Source: Parietaria judaica
Taxonomy: Eukaryota > Streptophyta > Magnoliopsida > Rosales > Urticaceae
Reading direction: 5' to 3'
Assembly (NCBI GenBank): GCA_954871525.1
Contig: OX940863.1
Span: 38,612,501-38,676,500 of the forward strand
DNA length: 64,000 nucleotides
The position numbers and the translations under genes were made by a program. The notes under the pieces were generated by a model. The model made no database searches. It saw only the letters and a program-made list of their open reading frames with translations, and had not been told where the DNA came from. This document shows, piece by piece, positions 20,101 to 32,224 of the stretch. Numbering within the stretch: the first letter of the stretch is position 1; every line of letters begins with the position of its first letter.

Positions 20101-23100
20101 ATGGAGTCGCCCTCCAAGGTTTTCTTTTTCATCTCTCAGCATTTCTTGATCGTCTTTCCTCGTCTTCGTTTTCTATTTGATTTCAGGTTGATGAAGCTCG
20201 TCCTGTAATCCACTAAGAACGGTGTGCCGTGCTTGTTGTTGCTAGGGTTGAGATTTTGGACTAGGACAAAAACCAGGTTTAAAACCCCCCTTTTTTTTTT
20301 TAAATCCGGAACCCGAATCCAGTTCTTGGGTTTTTGAATTTCCAAAATCCGAGCCTGGATTCGGCCCGAATCTTGGGCTTTTTTTATTTTTTTATTTTAT
20401 ATTTTATATAAGGAATTGGGAATTGGGCAAGGGCTTTCAGTAATGGGCGGCCCGGTTCCTTCTTTTTTTTTGTCCCGCAGTAGGGTTTTTCTTTTCTGAA
20501 TATGTTCACTAATTTATTATACTTTTCGTTATAAGGGCTTCATTATAGGCTTAAATCGTGCATTATGTGAAGTATTATTATTTGGTTTGAATTTATATAT
20601 TTATTTTTCCAAATTCTAGAAAAGTAAGAAATGGATATTTGCTTATAATAATCTAATTAAAAAAGTATATTAGAAAACCAGGTTGCGCAGGTATCCGGTC
20701 TTAAAAAAATGGGCTTTACTATAACCAAGACTGCGTCTGGGCCTGTTGATAGGGCCTAATTATTCTAATAAATAAAGAATATTTCTTGACATATTACTTT
20801 AATTTATTTATTAGAATAGAGATATTATGCGATTTTTATGTGTGCAGGGCAAAAATGAACATAAATCATCAAGAAGGACTGAAAATGCAAGGAACCAAAA
20901 GATGAAGCTGGAAAAGAAATTTCTTCAAGGACCAAACTGCAAATGTGAAAAAAGATCAGCACACCTCTCATTTTCTCTCCACGTGTTGTTCTCTTTGCAC
21001 ACTCACAAGCCACACAACAAGACAAAAAGCAGCATACACATTCAAACAACAAGGAAAATAGATGAACAAAGAAATGCAGAGATGTGCGTCGATGACCACT
21101 GTCGAAGCTCGTCGTCGCCGTTGATGCCAGGAAGAAGATTTGCCGCTGTTCGTCGAGACGGATTGCTGGTCGTGAATATTCACCGCAACCGATGTCCGGG
21201 GTCGCGGTTCCGTCATCGCCGATACTCTTCGGAGATTCGCCGTCGCTCGAGATTCATCGCCGCTGCTGGTCGGAGATCGTGAAGGTCATTGTAGCTGTTG
21301 CAGTACATCCATGGGCCGAGCTGTTGTTGCACTGTAATGGGCCGGGCTCAACAACGAAAGAAGCCCATGAACGACAAGATCAGACACACGATTGAAGCTA
21401 CGGTATTATGGGAATTTCTGTTGAGATTTTTATGGGTTAGATTCGATTGTTAGGGTTAGAAAAAGAGGTATAAAGAGAAAGCTGATTATTCAGAGGGGTG
21501 AGGAGAGAGAGTCGTTTTTGGGGGGTGAGAAGCAGGTCGTTCGTTCTTGTAGAGGCAGAGTCAGTTTCTTCATGCTCTCTGATTTTATTATGGATCCTCT
21601 CCGTCGAACGATGAACGTGATCGGCTAAGTTTGTAATTGGTTTGAGTTTCTGAAACTATGATTCAATAAATTTGTGAGGCATAATTTTGTTCAATTCTCA
21701 ATCCGTGAATATTGGTTTCTTTATCTAGAATTATATTATGTTATCTTCGATATCGCAATCTCGGATTTATATCAATTACAATTGTCTGATTACGTTTAAA
21801 TTATCAATTGTTTCATTGTGATCGGTGATTGTGTATTAATCGTTAGCGTGATATTATTGTAGACTTCTTATAAGTGCATCGACTGTGTTTCTGAAGTTTA
21901 TATACCGTTAATTAATTGACTCGTCGTACTTGTCTTTTGATTGTTGAACGCACGTTTTGTTAGTTTGCTACGCGGTTAGTGAAATAACGAAACAGGTAAA
22001 GGAGATCGGCTGAATTAAATATTACCGCGGTGTTTTATTATTCAGTTTCATTGAAGTGTTCTAGATATTAATGCTGCTTGGATTTTAATTCAGTTACGTT
22101 TGATTGGATTATCTCTGAGTTAGGTTTGATTTAATTGCGTTTCAATTGAATTAAATAATCTTAAGGAATACGTTAATCAGTAAGATATTCTGTAGGTTGA
22201 AGAACAAATTTATGTCGATGATCAGATGAATTGAATCATTAGTGGAAGTTACTCATGCCAATTGTTTCTCATATTATTTTCTCACATTTTTCTCTCATTT
22301 TATTTACTTATTCTCTTAAACCAAAAAATCCCTTTTTTTATTTCGCTTTTATTAGTTTCGCAATATTTATTAGAAAACTCTTCGTGGGATCGACCCGTAC
22401 TTACACTACTACATAAGTTTTGCAGGTTACGGTTTTTATTAGTAATTTGGGTTGCATACGACAGCACACCAAATTTTGGCGCCGTTGCCGGGGAGTTTTT
22501 CTAATATTCTTTGCAGTTGATGGTTAGCACTAGATCTTCAAGCCAGAGCGAGTTGCGAAACAATCAAGAAGTGGAAAGCAGATTACAGCAACCGCGCGTG
22601 GAAAGTCAAATAGTCGATCAAGTCATACATCGAAACGGTCACGAAGCTCAAGAGACAATGGCCGATAATCGAACTTTGAGAGAGCTTGCTGCTCCAACAT
22701 TGAGCCAACAACCTTTATGCATTACATTCCCTGCTTTAGATGCTTCGGCTACATTTGAATTAAAATCAGGACTAATACATTTACTTCCTACTTTTCATGG
22801 TCTTGCAGGTGACGATCCACACAAACATTTGAAGGAATTACATGTTGTTTGCACAAGCATGAAACCACCTGGAATAACCGAGGAGCAAATTATGCTTAGA
22901 GCTTTCCCATTTTCTTTGAAAGATATGGCGAAAGATTGGCTCTATTACTTGCCTTCAGGCACCGTCACCACATGGAGCGAGATGAGAAGATTATTCCTCG
23001 AGAAATATTTTCCTGCTGCCAGAGCCGCAAACATGAGAAAAGAAATATGCGGGATTCGTCAGCTCAACAACGAGTCATTACACGAGTACTGGGAGCGATT

Positions 23101-26100
23101 TAAGAGGTTATGCGCAAGCTGCCCCCATCATCAAATCAGTGAACCGTTGCTCATTCAGTACTTTTACGAAGGACTTTTGTTCGCTGATCGAAGCATGATT
23201 GACGCTGCCAGTGGAGGAGTTTTAGTGGATAAAACCCCAGAAGAGGCTAGGAAACTCATTGCCAACATCGCTGCAAATTCACAGCAGTTCGGAAATCGAG
23301 TTGAACATCCGGTCAAACAAGCGAATGAGGTAAATGTTTCTTCTTTAGAACAACAAATTACTGGATTAACCGCACTTGTTCGACAAATGGCTGTAGGAAA
23401 TTTGCAGGCAGTGAAGGCCTGTGGAATATGCTCAAACGAAGGACATCCAACTGACCAATGCCCCACAATTCAAGATGGATCAGCGGAGCAAGCTAATGTG
23501 GTCGGTAATTTTCCAAACCAACAGAGACGATATGATCCATATTCAAACACATACAATCCTGGGTGGAGAGATCATCCAAATTTTAGCTACGGAAACGCCC
23601 AAGGGATGAATAGGCCAAATGAGCAAAACCGACAAGCATATCCAATTCGACAAGAACAACCTCAATCATCAAACTCAAACAGGTCATTGGAAGATATTGT
23701 TAAGTCTTTAGCTACTAACACTTTGCAATTTCAACAGGATACAAAAGCTAGCATTCAAAGTCTTGAAGGACAAATGGGTCAAATGGCATCTGCCATTAGT
23801 CGATTGGAAGCACAAATTCCAGGGAAGCTTCCATCTCAAACAGTAGTGAATCCTAAGGAAAATGCAAATGCTATATTGTTAAGGAGTGGAAAAGAAATTG
23901 CGCCTGTTGAAGAAAAAAGTCACATACCGCCAATAGAAGAAAACGAGACACAAAGTAAAGATGAACCAAATCCGATCGAGAAGTCACCTCCGCCAATCTA
24001 TGAACCGGTAGCTCCTTTCCCTGAAGCTTTAAATGAATCGAGAAAATTTGAAAATAATGCTGAACTTTTTGAAACTTTTCGTAAATGTGAGGTCAATATT
24101 CCATTGCTCGATGCTATTAAACAAGTACCGCGTTACGCTAAGTTTTTGAAAGAGTTGTGCACAGTGAAAAGAAAGCAAAAATTGAAGGGGATAGAAAAGA
24201 TCAAGGTAGGACAAAATGTTTCCGCCATCCTAAAGAAAAGTCTGCCTACAAAATGCAAGGACCCAGGTATGTTTACGATACCATGCACAATCGGTAACTA
24301 TAAAATTGAAAAGGCAATGATCGATCTAGGCGCTTCAATTAATCTTATGCCATATTCACTTTTTGAATTGCTAAAAATTGGAACTTTGATGAAGAGCGAT
24401 GTGGTAATCCAATTAGCGGATCTTTCTAACACTTATCCTAAAGGCAAAGTTGAAGATGTCCTTGTGCAGGTAAATGAGTTAATTTTTCCCGCTGATTTTT
24501 ATGTGCTCGATATGGAAAATGATGACCATAATTCGCTTATACTTCTTGGAAGACCTTTCTTAAAAACAGCAAAAACAAAAATAGATGTCGACACGGGTAC
24601 TTTGACGATGGAATATGGTGGTGATGTGGTTAAATTTAATATATATGATGCCATGAAATTTCCAAAAAGTGATGACCATGTTTTCGCTGTTGATGTTATT
24701 GATGTTTTAGCGCAGGATGTCTTTGAGTTGAGCGGGAATGATAAATTGGAGGTGGCTTTGACGAAACATATTGATAAGGAAGATGGAATAGTTGACATGA
24801 ATAAAGAATTATTTGAAACTGTGGCAGCATTAAACATTCATTCAATTCTGCCAAAATCGGATAATCTACAATTTTTGCCGCTGCCTCATTCTAACTCACG
24901 CCCAAAACCTTCTATTTTGCAGCCCCCAAACGTGGAATTAAAGCCGCTGCCCGAACATCTAAAATACGCTTTTCTTGGAGAGGAAAAGACGCTGCCTGTG
25001 ATTATATCAAATAAATTAAATGAGCAGCAAGAAGAACGTCTTTTGCAAGTTCTTAAAAGGTACAAGACAGCCATAGGATGGACAATTGCCGACATCAAAG
25101 GAATAAGTCCGTCAACATGCATGCACCGCATTCTGTTAGAAGAGGGAGCAAAACCGACAAGACAGCCACAAAGACGATTGAATCCACCGATGATGGAGGT
25201 AGTGAAAAAGGAGATACTCAAATTGCTTGAAGTGGGAATGATCTATCCGATTTCAGACAGCACGTGGGTAAGCCCGGTCCAAGTGGTCCCGAAAAAGACT
25301 GGAATAACTGTGGTGAAAGGTCAAAATGATGAGTTGATACCGACGCGAGTTCAAAATGGGTGGAGAATTTGCATAGACTTCCGACGATTGAATGCCGTCA
25401 CTCGAAAAGATCATTTTCCCTTACCGTTCATCGATCAAATGTTAGAAAGGTTAGCTGGACATGCTTATTATTGCTTTCTTGATGGTTATACAGGTTATTT
25501 TCAGATTGCACTAGCACCAGAAGATCAAGAGAAGACAACTTTTACATGCCCATTCGGAACATTTGCATACCGACGCATGCCTTTTGGTCTATGCAATGCA
25601 CCGGCCACCTTCCAACGATGTATGGTAAGTATATTCTCTGATTATGTTGAAAATATCATTGAAGTTTTCATGGATGATTTCACGGTGTATGGTAATTCAT
25701 TTGATATATGCTTGCATAATTTGTCACTCATTCTCCAAAGATGCATAGATACTAATCTTGTTCTCAATTCTGAAAAGTGTCATTTTATGGTTGAACAAGG
25801 AATAGTATTGGGACATGTTATTTCATCTAAAGGTATCGAGGTAGATAAAGCTAAGATTGATGTTATTCAAACTTTATCTTACCCTTCGAGTGTTCGGGGA
25901 GTTCGTTCTTTTCTTGGACATGCAGGATTTTATCGTCGATTTATCAAGGACTTCTCCAAGATAGCGCAACCTTTATGCAAACTTCTCCAGCAAGATGTTC
26001 CTTTTGAATTTGATGAAACATGCAAGAAAACATTCAACCAGTTGAAGGAGTTATTAACAACTGCCCCAATCATGCAACCACCAAATTGGAGCATCCCTTT

Positions 26101-28614
26101 CGAGATCATGTGCGATGCAAGTGATTATGCAGTAGGAGCGGTATTAGGCCAAAAAGTTGGGAGAGCATCTCATGCTATATACTATGCCTCTCGAACCTTG
26201 AATGACGCTCAACGAAATTACTCAACCACAGAAAAAGAACTTCTTGCAGTTGTTTTTGCGGTAGAAAAATTTCGCTCATATTTACTTGGTGCTAAAACTA
26301 TTGTTTACTCTGATCATGCAGCTCTTCGATACTTGATGGCAAAGAAAGAATCAAAGCCGAGGCTAATACGGTGGATTCTACTTCTAAGTGAGTTTGATCT
26401 GGAAATTAAAGACAAGAAAGGAATAGAAAATTGTGTCGCTGATCACTTAAGCCGATTAGTCCAGGAGGAGAATACGACCCCACTACAAGAAACATTTCCT
26501 GGAGAACAATTGTTCTCAGCTACGGTGAAACTTCCCTGGTATGCTAATATTGTGAATTACTTGGTTACTAATCGTTTTCCTAGTGATCTTTCTAAGTGTC
26601 AGAAGGACAAGTTAAAACACGAAGCGAAGAATTATATCTGGGATGACCCTTACTTATGGAAGCATTGTACAGACCAAATGATAAGAAGGTGCATCCCCGA
26701 AGATGAAATTTTGTCTGTTTTAACATTTTGTCACTCTCATGCGTGTGGTGGCCATTTTGGTGCAAAACGGACAGCAAGGAAGGTATTGGAAAGCGGGCTA
26801 TTTTGGCCAACTTTGTTCAGAGATTCATACTCTTTTTGCAAATCATGTGTAGAATGTCAGAAAACCGGTAACATCTCTCAAAGGAATGAAATGCCACAAA
26901 CACCCATGCTATATTGTGATATTTTTGATGTTTGGGGTATTGATTTTATGGGTCCATTTCCTATGTCTCATGGTTATCTTTATATATTGCTTGCGGTAGA
27001 TTACGTTTCAAAGTGGGTGGAAGCGAAAGCCACACGAACTGATGATTCAAAAGTTGTTTATGATTTTATCAAAGCTAATATTTTTTCTAGATTTGGAATT
27101 CCCAGGGCTTTGATTAGTGATCGTGGAACACATTTTTGCAACCGCACAGTGGAAGCCTTGTTGAAGCGCTACCAAGTCACTCACAAGGTATCTACTTCTT
27201 ATCACCCGCAAACAAATGGACAAGCGGAGGTATCTAACCGAGAAATCAAATCAATCTTGGAGAAGACCGTCAACCCGAATAGGAAAGATTGGAGTTTGAG
27301 ATTAGATGATGCTTTGTGGGCCTACCGGACAGCGTACAAAACACCGATTGGAATGACGCCTTATCGATTAGTGTATGGAAAAACGTGTCATCTTCCGGTG
27401 GAATTGGAACATAAAGCTTATTGGGCGATCAAGAATTTCAACATGGGGATAGAGGAAAGTGGTATTCATAGAAAGTTAGAACTACAAGAATTAGAAGAGA
27501 TTCGCCACAATGCCTACGAGAATGCACGGATCTACAAAGAAAGGACGAAAACGCTGCATGACAAAATAATAATGGCAAAAGAGTTTGAAATTGGGCAAAA
27601 AGTATTGCTTTATCATTCCAAACTCCGACTTTTCCCAGGTAAGTTGCGTTCTCGTTGGTTAGGACCATTTGTGATTACTAATGTGTTTCCGCATAGTGCA
27701 GTTGAGATTCAAAGTCTTACAACCTCAAAGAAATTCAAAGTGAATGGCCAGAGACTCAAACCATTTTATGAAGGGTTTCATAAGGAGGAAGTGGAGGTTA
27801 TACAACTTGCAGATCCGGTATATGCCGAAAATCAGATGGACTAAACCCACTCCAACATTGCGTCGGGCTAACGACACTAAACAAATGCGCTTCTTGGGAG
27901 GCAACCCAAAAGAGTTTGTTATTTCTTTCATTGTCTTTTTCAATTCATTTAAGTTTCATTATTTCTTTCATTATATCTTTCATGTTTTTTTTTACATTGA
28001 GGGCAATGTCTAGTTTTAAGTGTGGGGGAAGGGTTATCTTCAAAACTAACAAATTTCCTCCGTACTTATTCACTTTGTTCCTCGTGCACTAGTATTTATT
28101 TATTTTTATTTCAAAAAAAAAAAAACAGATTTTGCCTCTTGAAATTGATGTTCACAAGCTTTTCGTCGAGATTTACCATGAAAACGAGACTCACCACGAT
28201 TTGTTGCATTGATTGTTATTTTGGGACCAACGAGTAGCATTTCTTCTCGCAATGACTTATGATTAGTATTGAGTAAACAAAAGCCGTGAGTTTCCTATAA
28301 GCCTGTGATTGACACATCCATATCAATCAGTACTTTTCCATGAGTGATTCATCCATAGACTCAATCTTCTAGAACTTGCGTTGATTCTCTTCGAGATTAC
28401 AAAGACATAGTGCTCTCATAGTCTCTCTATTCCACTAGTTCGGTAGCTTACTCATCTTACTATTTATTCTATGTTTAGTAAAAAAAAAGAGTTTCCAAAT
28501 AAAAAAAGATCTAGTGGAGTGAGTTACTCATTGCTTGCATTTGCCTAGTAATTAAGTGCTGAAAGAAAAAAAAAAAAAAAAGAACAAGAAAAAAGAACAA
28601 AAAAAAACAAAAAG

Positions 28615-28656
<42 letters not shown>

Positions 28657-31600
28657 AAAATAAGAAGCACAAGAGGTATTTCATTTGCACACTCCACTAG
28701 TTTTAGTATTTTAGCCATTTTTATTGTAGTTTCTCTTATCATCATCATTATTATTAGTAGTAGTAGTATTAGTAGTTTTATTATTAACCGAAAATTAGTG
28801 GACGAAAGAGACTTAAGAGTACATGATCACGGTGATGGAGAATGAGAAGATATGCAAGCCTATGGTAAGATGTTTCAATGAGGTTGAAAATGAGCGATAG
28901 ACTACCTTATCAAACACTTGAGCGAAGTGAGGTTATCCCCGAGGTTTTACTCAATACGAAGTCTTTTGATCATTTGCAAGGATATGTTTACTTAGAGGTC
29001 ACTTTTTGACGAAAGATTCTATCATATTGTACCCGAGTTTCTAATTAGTGGTTTGTCTTGATTGAATTGCTATGATTATCATTTTTTTTTCCGTTTTTAA
29101 AAAAAAAAAAAAAAAACCAATACTTTGTTCGAGGACGAACAAAAAGCTAAGTGTGGGGGAATTTGATAGGGCCTAATTATTCTAATAAATAAAGAATATT
29201 TCTTGACATATTACTTTAATTTATTTATTAGAATAGAGATATTATGCGATTTTTATGTGTGCAGGGCAAAAATGAACATAAATCATCAAGAAGGACTGAA
29301 AATGCAAGGAACCAAAAGATGAAGCTGGAAAAGAAATTTCTTCAAGGACCAAACTGCAAATGTGAAAAAAGATCAGCACACCTCTCATTTTCTCTCCACG
29401 TGTTGTTCTCTTTGCACACTCACAAGCCACACAACAAGACAAAAAGCAGCATACACATTCAAACAACAAGGAAAATAGATGAACAAAGAAATGCAGAGAT
29501 GTGCGTCGATGACCACTGTCGAAGCTCGTCGTCGCCGTTGATGCCAGGAAGAAGATTTGCCGCTGTTCGTCGAGACGGATTGCTGATCGTGAATATTCAC
29601 CGCAACCGATGTCCGGGGTCGCGGTTCCGTCATCGCCGATACTCTTCGGAGATTCGCCGTCGCTCGAGATTCATCGCCGCTGCTGGTCGGAGATCGTGAA
29701 GGTCATTGTAGCTGTTGCAGTACATCCATGGGCCGAGCTGTTGTTGCACTGTAATGGGCCGGGCTCAACAACGAAAGAAGCCCATGAACGACAAGATCAG
29801 ACACACGATTGAAGCTACGGTATTATGGGAATTTCTGTTGAGATTTTTATGGGTTAGATTCGATTGTTAGGGTTAGAAAAAGAGGTATAAAGAGAAAGCT
29901 GATTATTCAGAGGGGTGAGGAGAGAGAAGTCGTTTTTGGGGGGTGAGAAGCAGGTCGTTCGTTCTTGTAGAGGCAGAGTCAGTTTCTTCATGCTCTCTGA
30001 TTTTATTATGGATCCTCTCCGTCGAACGATGAACGTGATCGGCTAAGTTTGTAATTGGTTTGAGTTTCTGAAACTATGATTCAATAAATTTGTGAGGCAT
30101 AATTTTGTTCAATTCTCAATCCGTGAATATTGGTTTCTTTATCTAGAATTATATTATGTTATCTTCGATATCGCAATCTCGGATTTATATCAATTACAAT
30201 TGTCTGATTACGTTTAAATTATCAATTGTTTCATTGTGATCGGTGATTGTGTATTAATCGTTAGCGTGATATTATTGTAGACTTCTTATAAGTGCATCGA
30301 CTGTGTTTCTGAAGTTTATATACCGTTAATTAATTGACTCGTCGTACTTGTCTTTTGATTGTTGAACGCACGTTTTGTTAGTTTGCTACGCGGTTAGTGA
30401 AATAACGAAACAGGTAAAGGAGATCGGCTGAATTAAATATTACCGCGGTGTTTTATTATTCAGTTTCATTGAAGTGTTCTAGATATTAATGCTGCTTGGA
30501 TTTTAATTCAGTTACGTTTGATTGGATTATTTCTGAGTTAGGTTTGATTTAATTGCGTTTCAATTGAATTAAATAATCTTAAGGAATACGTTAATCAGTA
30601 AGATATTCTGTAGGTTGAAGAACAAATTTATGTCGATGATCAGATGAATTGAATCATTAGTGGAAGTTACTCATGCCAATTGTTTCTCATATTATTTTCT
30701 CACATTTTTCTCTCATTTTATTTACTTATTCTCTTAAACCAAAAAATCCCTTTTTTTATTTCGCTTTTATTAGTTTCGCAATATTTATTAGAAAACTCTT
30801 CGTGGGATCGACCCGTACTTACACTACTACATAAGTTTTGCAGGTTACGGTTTTTATTAGTAATTTGGGTTGCATACGACAGCACACCACCTGTATTTTG
30901 AATAAACGCTGGGACCGGGCCGCAAGCTCGGTACTGGTTCTAGTCCTAGTATTTGAACATATCTTATAATCGTGAATTGTTGGAAGTATTCAATACAGCC
31001 TTACTAATGATTCTTATAAATATATGCCAGTTCAGAAGTTGCAGAATCGAAGTCAGATTGCGGTTTTTACGTCAATTTATCAGCCCAACATGAACCCAAG
31101 CCACACAGGAGATGTCTACAAGTATGATTTTCCGAATCCCTCTTTGTAAGTGTGGAGAATTTTTCGGGTTTCTCCGTTATTTTTCATTTTCGTTGTGTTT
31201 TATTGGGTGTTCAGGCATTTGGAGAAGCAGAAGGAGCTTCTAATGGAATCCTACAGATCAATGACGCATGAATTGCATAAACTTCAGGTTTGTTCACCAT
31301 AAAATCACCCCGCGATTTGTGATTAATTATTTTACTAAACATGATTTCGATCTCGGCACTAAGTGATTTGAATAAATCGTAGATAGATTGATCCTTCGAG
31401 AAATATTGTTATCAATATAATGTTTTGGAAAGTTCTTGTTGTCTTGTAAGAGTTCTCGTGTTAGAATCAGGGGTGAAAATGGTTGGTGTATTACTACAAA
31501 AAATCGAATACCGCATTTTTGGTATTTATTTAACAAAAAATGAATAGATCGCATTTTTAGTGCACCAGTTGCATTTACTGAATTTTTCGGTAATCGGATG

Positions 31601-32224
31601 TAGTGGAAGTGGTTTTAACCGTATTTTCTGCTATAAGAATGTGAGAAAAGTGTTTTGAAAACACATAATACATAAATAAGTATTGATCGATTTAAACAAA
31701 AACATGATCTATCTATTCTAAATGTAAAATATATCTAATACTGTTAAAAAAGAGAGTGAAGCGGACTATACAAATATCAATAAACATTATTTTATCTAGT
31801 AACTCATGCCCAAAAGCTTAAATATTTAGTAGAGTCCGGTACGTTTAGTCTGCAGTTATTTTTCTAATAAAACTGAATGTTGTTACGGCATGATATATGA
31901 GTTTTTTTTTTTTTTTTTACACAAAAAAAAAAAAGATTTTATAGTTTGAATAAACCAGTATTCAGTAAAGTTAGCTTTCGGTTGTCGTCTTTTAAACACC
32001 CTTCGTTGTCAGGTGGAGGAAGAAATGCTAATGCGCAAGTTCTATGAAATAATGAGCACTCACGGTAAAGTAAAAAAGGTATTTCTCTTTCGGGTGTATC
32101 TTTTAGAATGTCGGAAAACGGTCTCTAATTTCCGATTCTCTTACACTGAGATTGTTTTTCACATTTGCAGGCTAAAGATTTTATTTCGAATTCGGATGCC
32201 ACTACCTTGCTTCGAAAACAATGA
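20101..32224 (+). CDS. Small conserved-looking protein (112 aa), six exons; Athila in intron 2
   Basis: The exons are join(20101..20118,20187..20204,31036..31145,31215..31287,32013..32078,32171..32224). All introns have GT-AG borders and the frame is continuous to TGA, giving 112 residues. The start (MESPSKVDEARP) follows a CT-rich leader. The second half is probably a coiled coil ([20 protein letters not shown], then [14 protein letters not shown]). I do not recognise the family. Intron 2 would be 10.8 kb because a complete Athila element lies in it; without that element it is about 690 bp. The two 18-bp exons are short and could be wrong in detail, but phase-correct splicing across five junctions is unlikely by chance. 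The Athila element is in the same orientation, so its LTR poly(A) signals could shorten transcripts. Confidence 0.62.
20205..20741. other. Intron 2, upstream part, with an older repeat half
   Basis: Non-coding. The stretch 20240-20275 (CTAGGACAAAAACCAGG) is partly complementary to 30936-30956 (CTGGTTCTAGTCCTAG) on the far side of the Athila insertion, suggesting an older inverted-repeat element into which the Athila jumped. GGAACCCGAATCC-type words between them fit a decayed DNA transposon. Confidence 0.4.
20747..22471 (+). repeat. Athila 5' LTR (1725 bp)
   Basis: Starts TGATAGGGCC, ends CACACCA. Short ORFs inside it (for example 20827-21282) recur identically or nearly so in the 3' LTR and have no known domain. 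A plausible transcription region is the AGGTATAAAGAGAAAG stretch near 21466-21481. Confidence 0.93.
22477..22495 (+). other. Athila primer binding site
   Basis: TGGCGCCGTTGCCGGGGAG lies five bases after the LTR end. This sequence is the common Athila-type site, described as complementary to the 3' end of a tRNA-Asp. Confidence 0.85.
22511..27844 (+). CDS. Athila gag-pol polyprotein (1777 aa), intact
   Basis: Domains in order: capsid-like gag ([20 protein letters not shown] at ~residue 92, [25 protein letters not shown]), a degenerate zinc knuckle ([14 protein letters not shown], ~303), aspartic protease ([12 protein letters not shown] at ~603), reverse transcriptase with FMDDF (~1053-1057), RNase H ([14 protein letters not shown] at ~1200), and integrase with an HHCC finger (~1410-1455) and D-D-E core (GIDFMGPF ~1476, SDRGTHF ~1536, [10 protein letters not shown] ~1570). 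It makes the particle, cDNA and integration machinery. The whole frame is open and every catalytic motif checked is present, so the product may be functional. The protease reads DLGA rather than DSGA, as is usual in Athila. The first Met at 22511 is closely followed by another at residue 4; which is used cannot be told. Confidence 0.95.
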   Translation: MQLMVSTRSSSQSELRNNQEVESRLQQPRVESQIVDQVIHRNGHEAQETMADNRTLRELAAPTLSQQPLCITFPALDASATFELKSGLIHLLPTFHGLAGDDPHKHLKELHVVCTSMKPPGITEEQIMLRAFPFSLKDMAKDWLYYLPSGTVTTWSEMRRLFLEKYFPAARAANMRKEICGIRQLNNESLHEYWERFKRLCASCPHHQISEPLLIQYFYEGLLFADRSMIDAASGGVLVDKTPEEARKLIANIAANSQQFGNRVEHPVKQANEVNVSSLEQQITGLTALVRQMAVGNLQAVKACGICSNEGHPTDQCPTIQDGSAEQANVVGNFPNQQRRYDPYSNTYNPGWRDHPNFSYGNAQGMNRPNEQNRQAYPIRQEQPQSSNSNRSLEDIVKSLATNTLQFQQDTKASIQSLEGQMGQMASAISRLEAQIPGKLPSQTVVNPKENANAILLRSGKEIAPVEEKSHIPPIEENETQSKDEPNPIEKSPPPIYEPVAPFPEALNESRKFENNAELFETFRKCEVNIPLLDAIKQVPRYAKFLKELCTVKRKQKLKGIEKIKVGQNVSAILKKSLPTKCKDPGMFTIPCTIGNYKIEKAMIDLGASINLMPYSLFELLKIGTLMKSDVVIQLADLSNTYPKGKVEDVLVQVNELIFPADFYVLDMENDDHNSLILLGRPFLKTAKTKIDVDTGTLTMEYGGDVVKFNIYDAMKFPKSDDHVFAVDVIDVLAQDVFELSGNDKLEVALTKHIDKEDGIVDMNKELFETVAALNIHSILPKSDNLQFLPLPHSNSRPKPSILQPPNVELKPLPEHLKYAFLGEEKTLPVIISNKLNEQQEERLLQVLKRYKTAIGWTIADIKGISPSTCMHRILLEEGAKPTRQPQRRLNPPMMEVVKKEILKLLEVGMIYPISDSTWVSPVQVVPKKTGITVVKGQNDELIPTRVQNGWRICIDFRRLNAVTRKDHFPLPFIDQMLERLAGHAYYCFLDGYTGYFQIALAPEDQEKTTFTCPFGTFAYRRMPFGLCNAPATFQRCMVSIFSDYVENIIEVFMDDFTVYGNSFDICLHNLSLILQRCIDTNLVLNSEKCHFMVEQGIVLGHVISSKGIEVDKAKIDVIQTLSYPSSVRGVRSFLGHAGFYRRFIKDFSKIAQPLCKLLQQDVPFEFDETCKKTFNQLKELLTTAPIMQPPNWSIPFEIMCDASDYAVGAVLGQKVGRASHAIYYASRTLNDAQRNYSTTEKELLAVVFAVEKFRSYLLGAKTIVYSDHAALRYLMAKKESKPRLIRWILLLSEFDLEIKDKKGIENCVADHLSRLVQEENTTPLQETFPGEQLFSATVKLPWYANIVNYLVTNRFPSDLSKCQKDKLKHEAKNYIWDDPYLWKHCTDQMIRRCIPEDEILSVLTFCHSHACGGHFGAKRTARKVLESGLFWPTLFRDSYSFCKSCVECQKTGNISQRNEMPQTPMLYCDIFDVWGIDFMGPFPMSHGYLYILLAVDYVSKWVEAKATRTDDSKVVYDFIKANIFSRFGIPRALISDRGTHFCNRTVEALLKRYQVTHKVSTSYHPQTNGQAEVSNREIKSILEKTVNPNRKDWSLRLDDALWAYRTAYKTPIGMTPYRLVYGKTCHLPVELEHKAYWAIKNFNMGIEESGIHRKLELQELEEIRHNAYENARIYKERTKTLHDKIIMAKEFEIGQKVLLYHSKLRLFPGKLRSRWLGPFVITNVFPHSAVEIQSLTTSKKFKVNGQRLKPFYEGFHKEEVEVIQLADPVYAENQMD
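27845..29163 (+). other. Athila 3' non-coding region with two PPT-like tracts
   Basis: There is no env-like ORF here. TAAGTGTGGGGGAAGGG occurs at about 28017-28033 and a second TAAGTGTGGGGGAATTT directly before the 3' LTR (29148-29164). The latter is the working polypurine tract; the former may be a duplicate. Poly(A)-rich runs sit at 28565-28655 and 29100-29116. Confidence 0.75.
29164..30889 (+). repeat. Athila 3' LTR (1726 bp)
   Basis: Nearly identical to the 5' LTR. Differences seen are a G/A in CTGGTCGTG, one extra A in GAGAGAAGTCG, and a C/T in ATTATCTCTG. Confidence 0.93.

Larger units (their letters stand above)
20747..30889 (+). mobile_element. Complete Athila-lineage Ty3/gypsy element (10,143 bp)
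   Basis: The LTRs are 20747-22471 and 29164-30889, beginning TGATAGGGCC and ending GCACACCA. The TSD is CCTGT (20742-20746 and 30890-30894). The primer binding site TGGCGCCGTTGCCGGGGAG at 22477 is the one usual for Athila. One uninterrupted gag-pol ORF (1777 aa) and a polypurine tract before the 3' LTR complete it. By eye the LTRs differ by two substitutions and one 1-bp indel in ~1725 bp, so the insertion is very young. No env-like ORF follows pol, unlike many Athila elements. It sits in sense orientation in an intron of the 112-aa protein gene. Confidence 0.95.

Noticed and set aside
20827..21282. 151-aa ORF in the Athila LTR (and its copy at 29244-29699)
   Set aside because: It lies entirely inside the LTR, has no known domain, and is identical in both LTRs simply because the LTRs are nearly identical.
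28545..28748. Phenylalanine-rich minus-strand ORF
   Set aside because: It is a translation of a poly(A) tract in the Athila 3' non-coding region.
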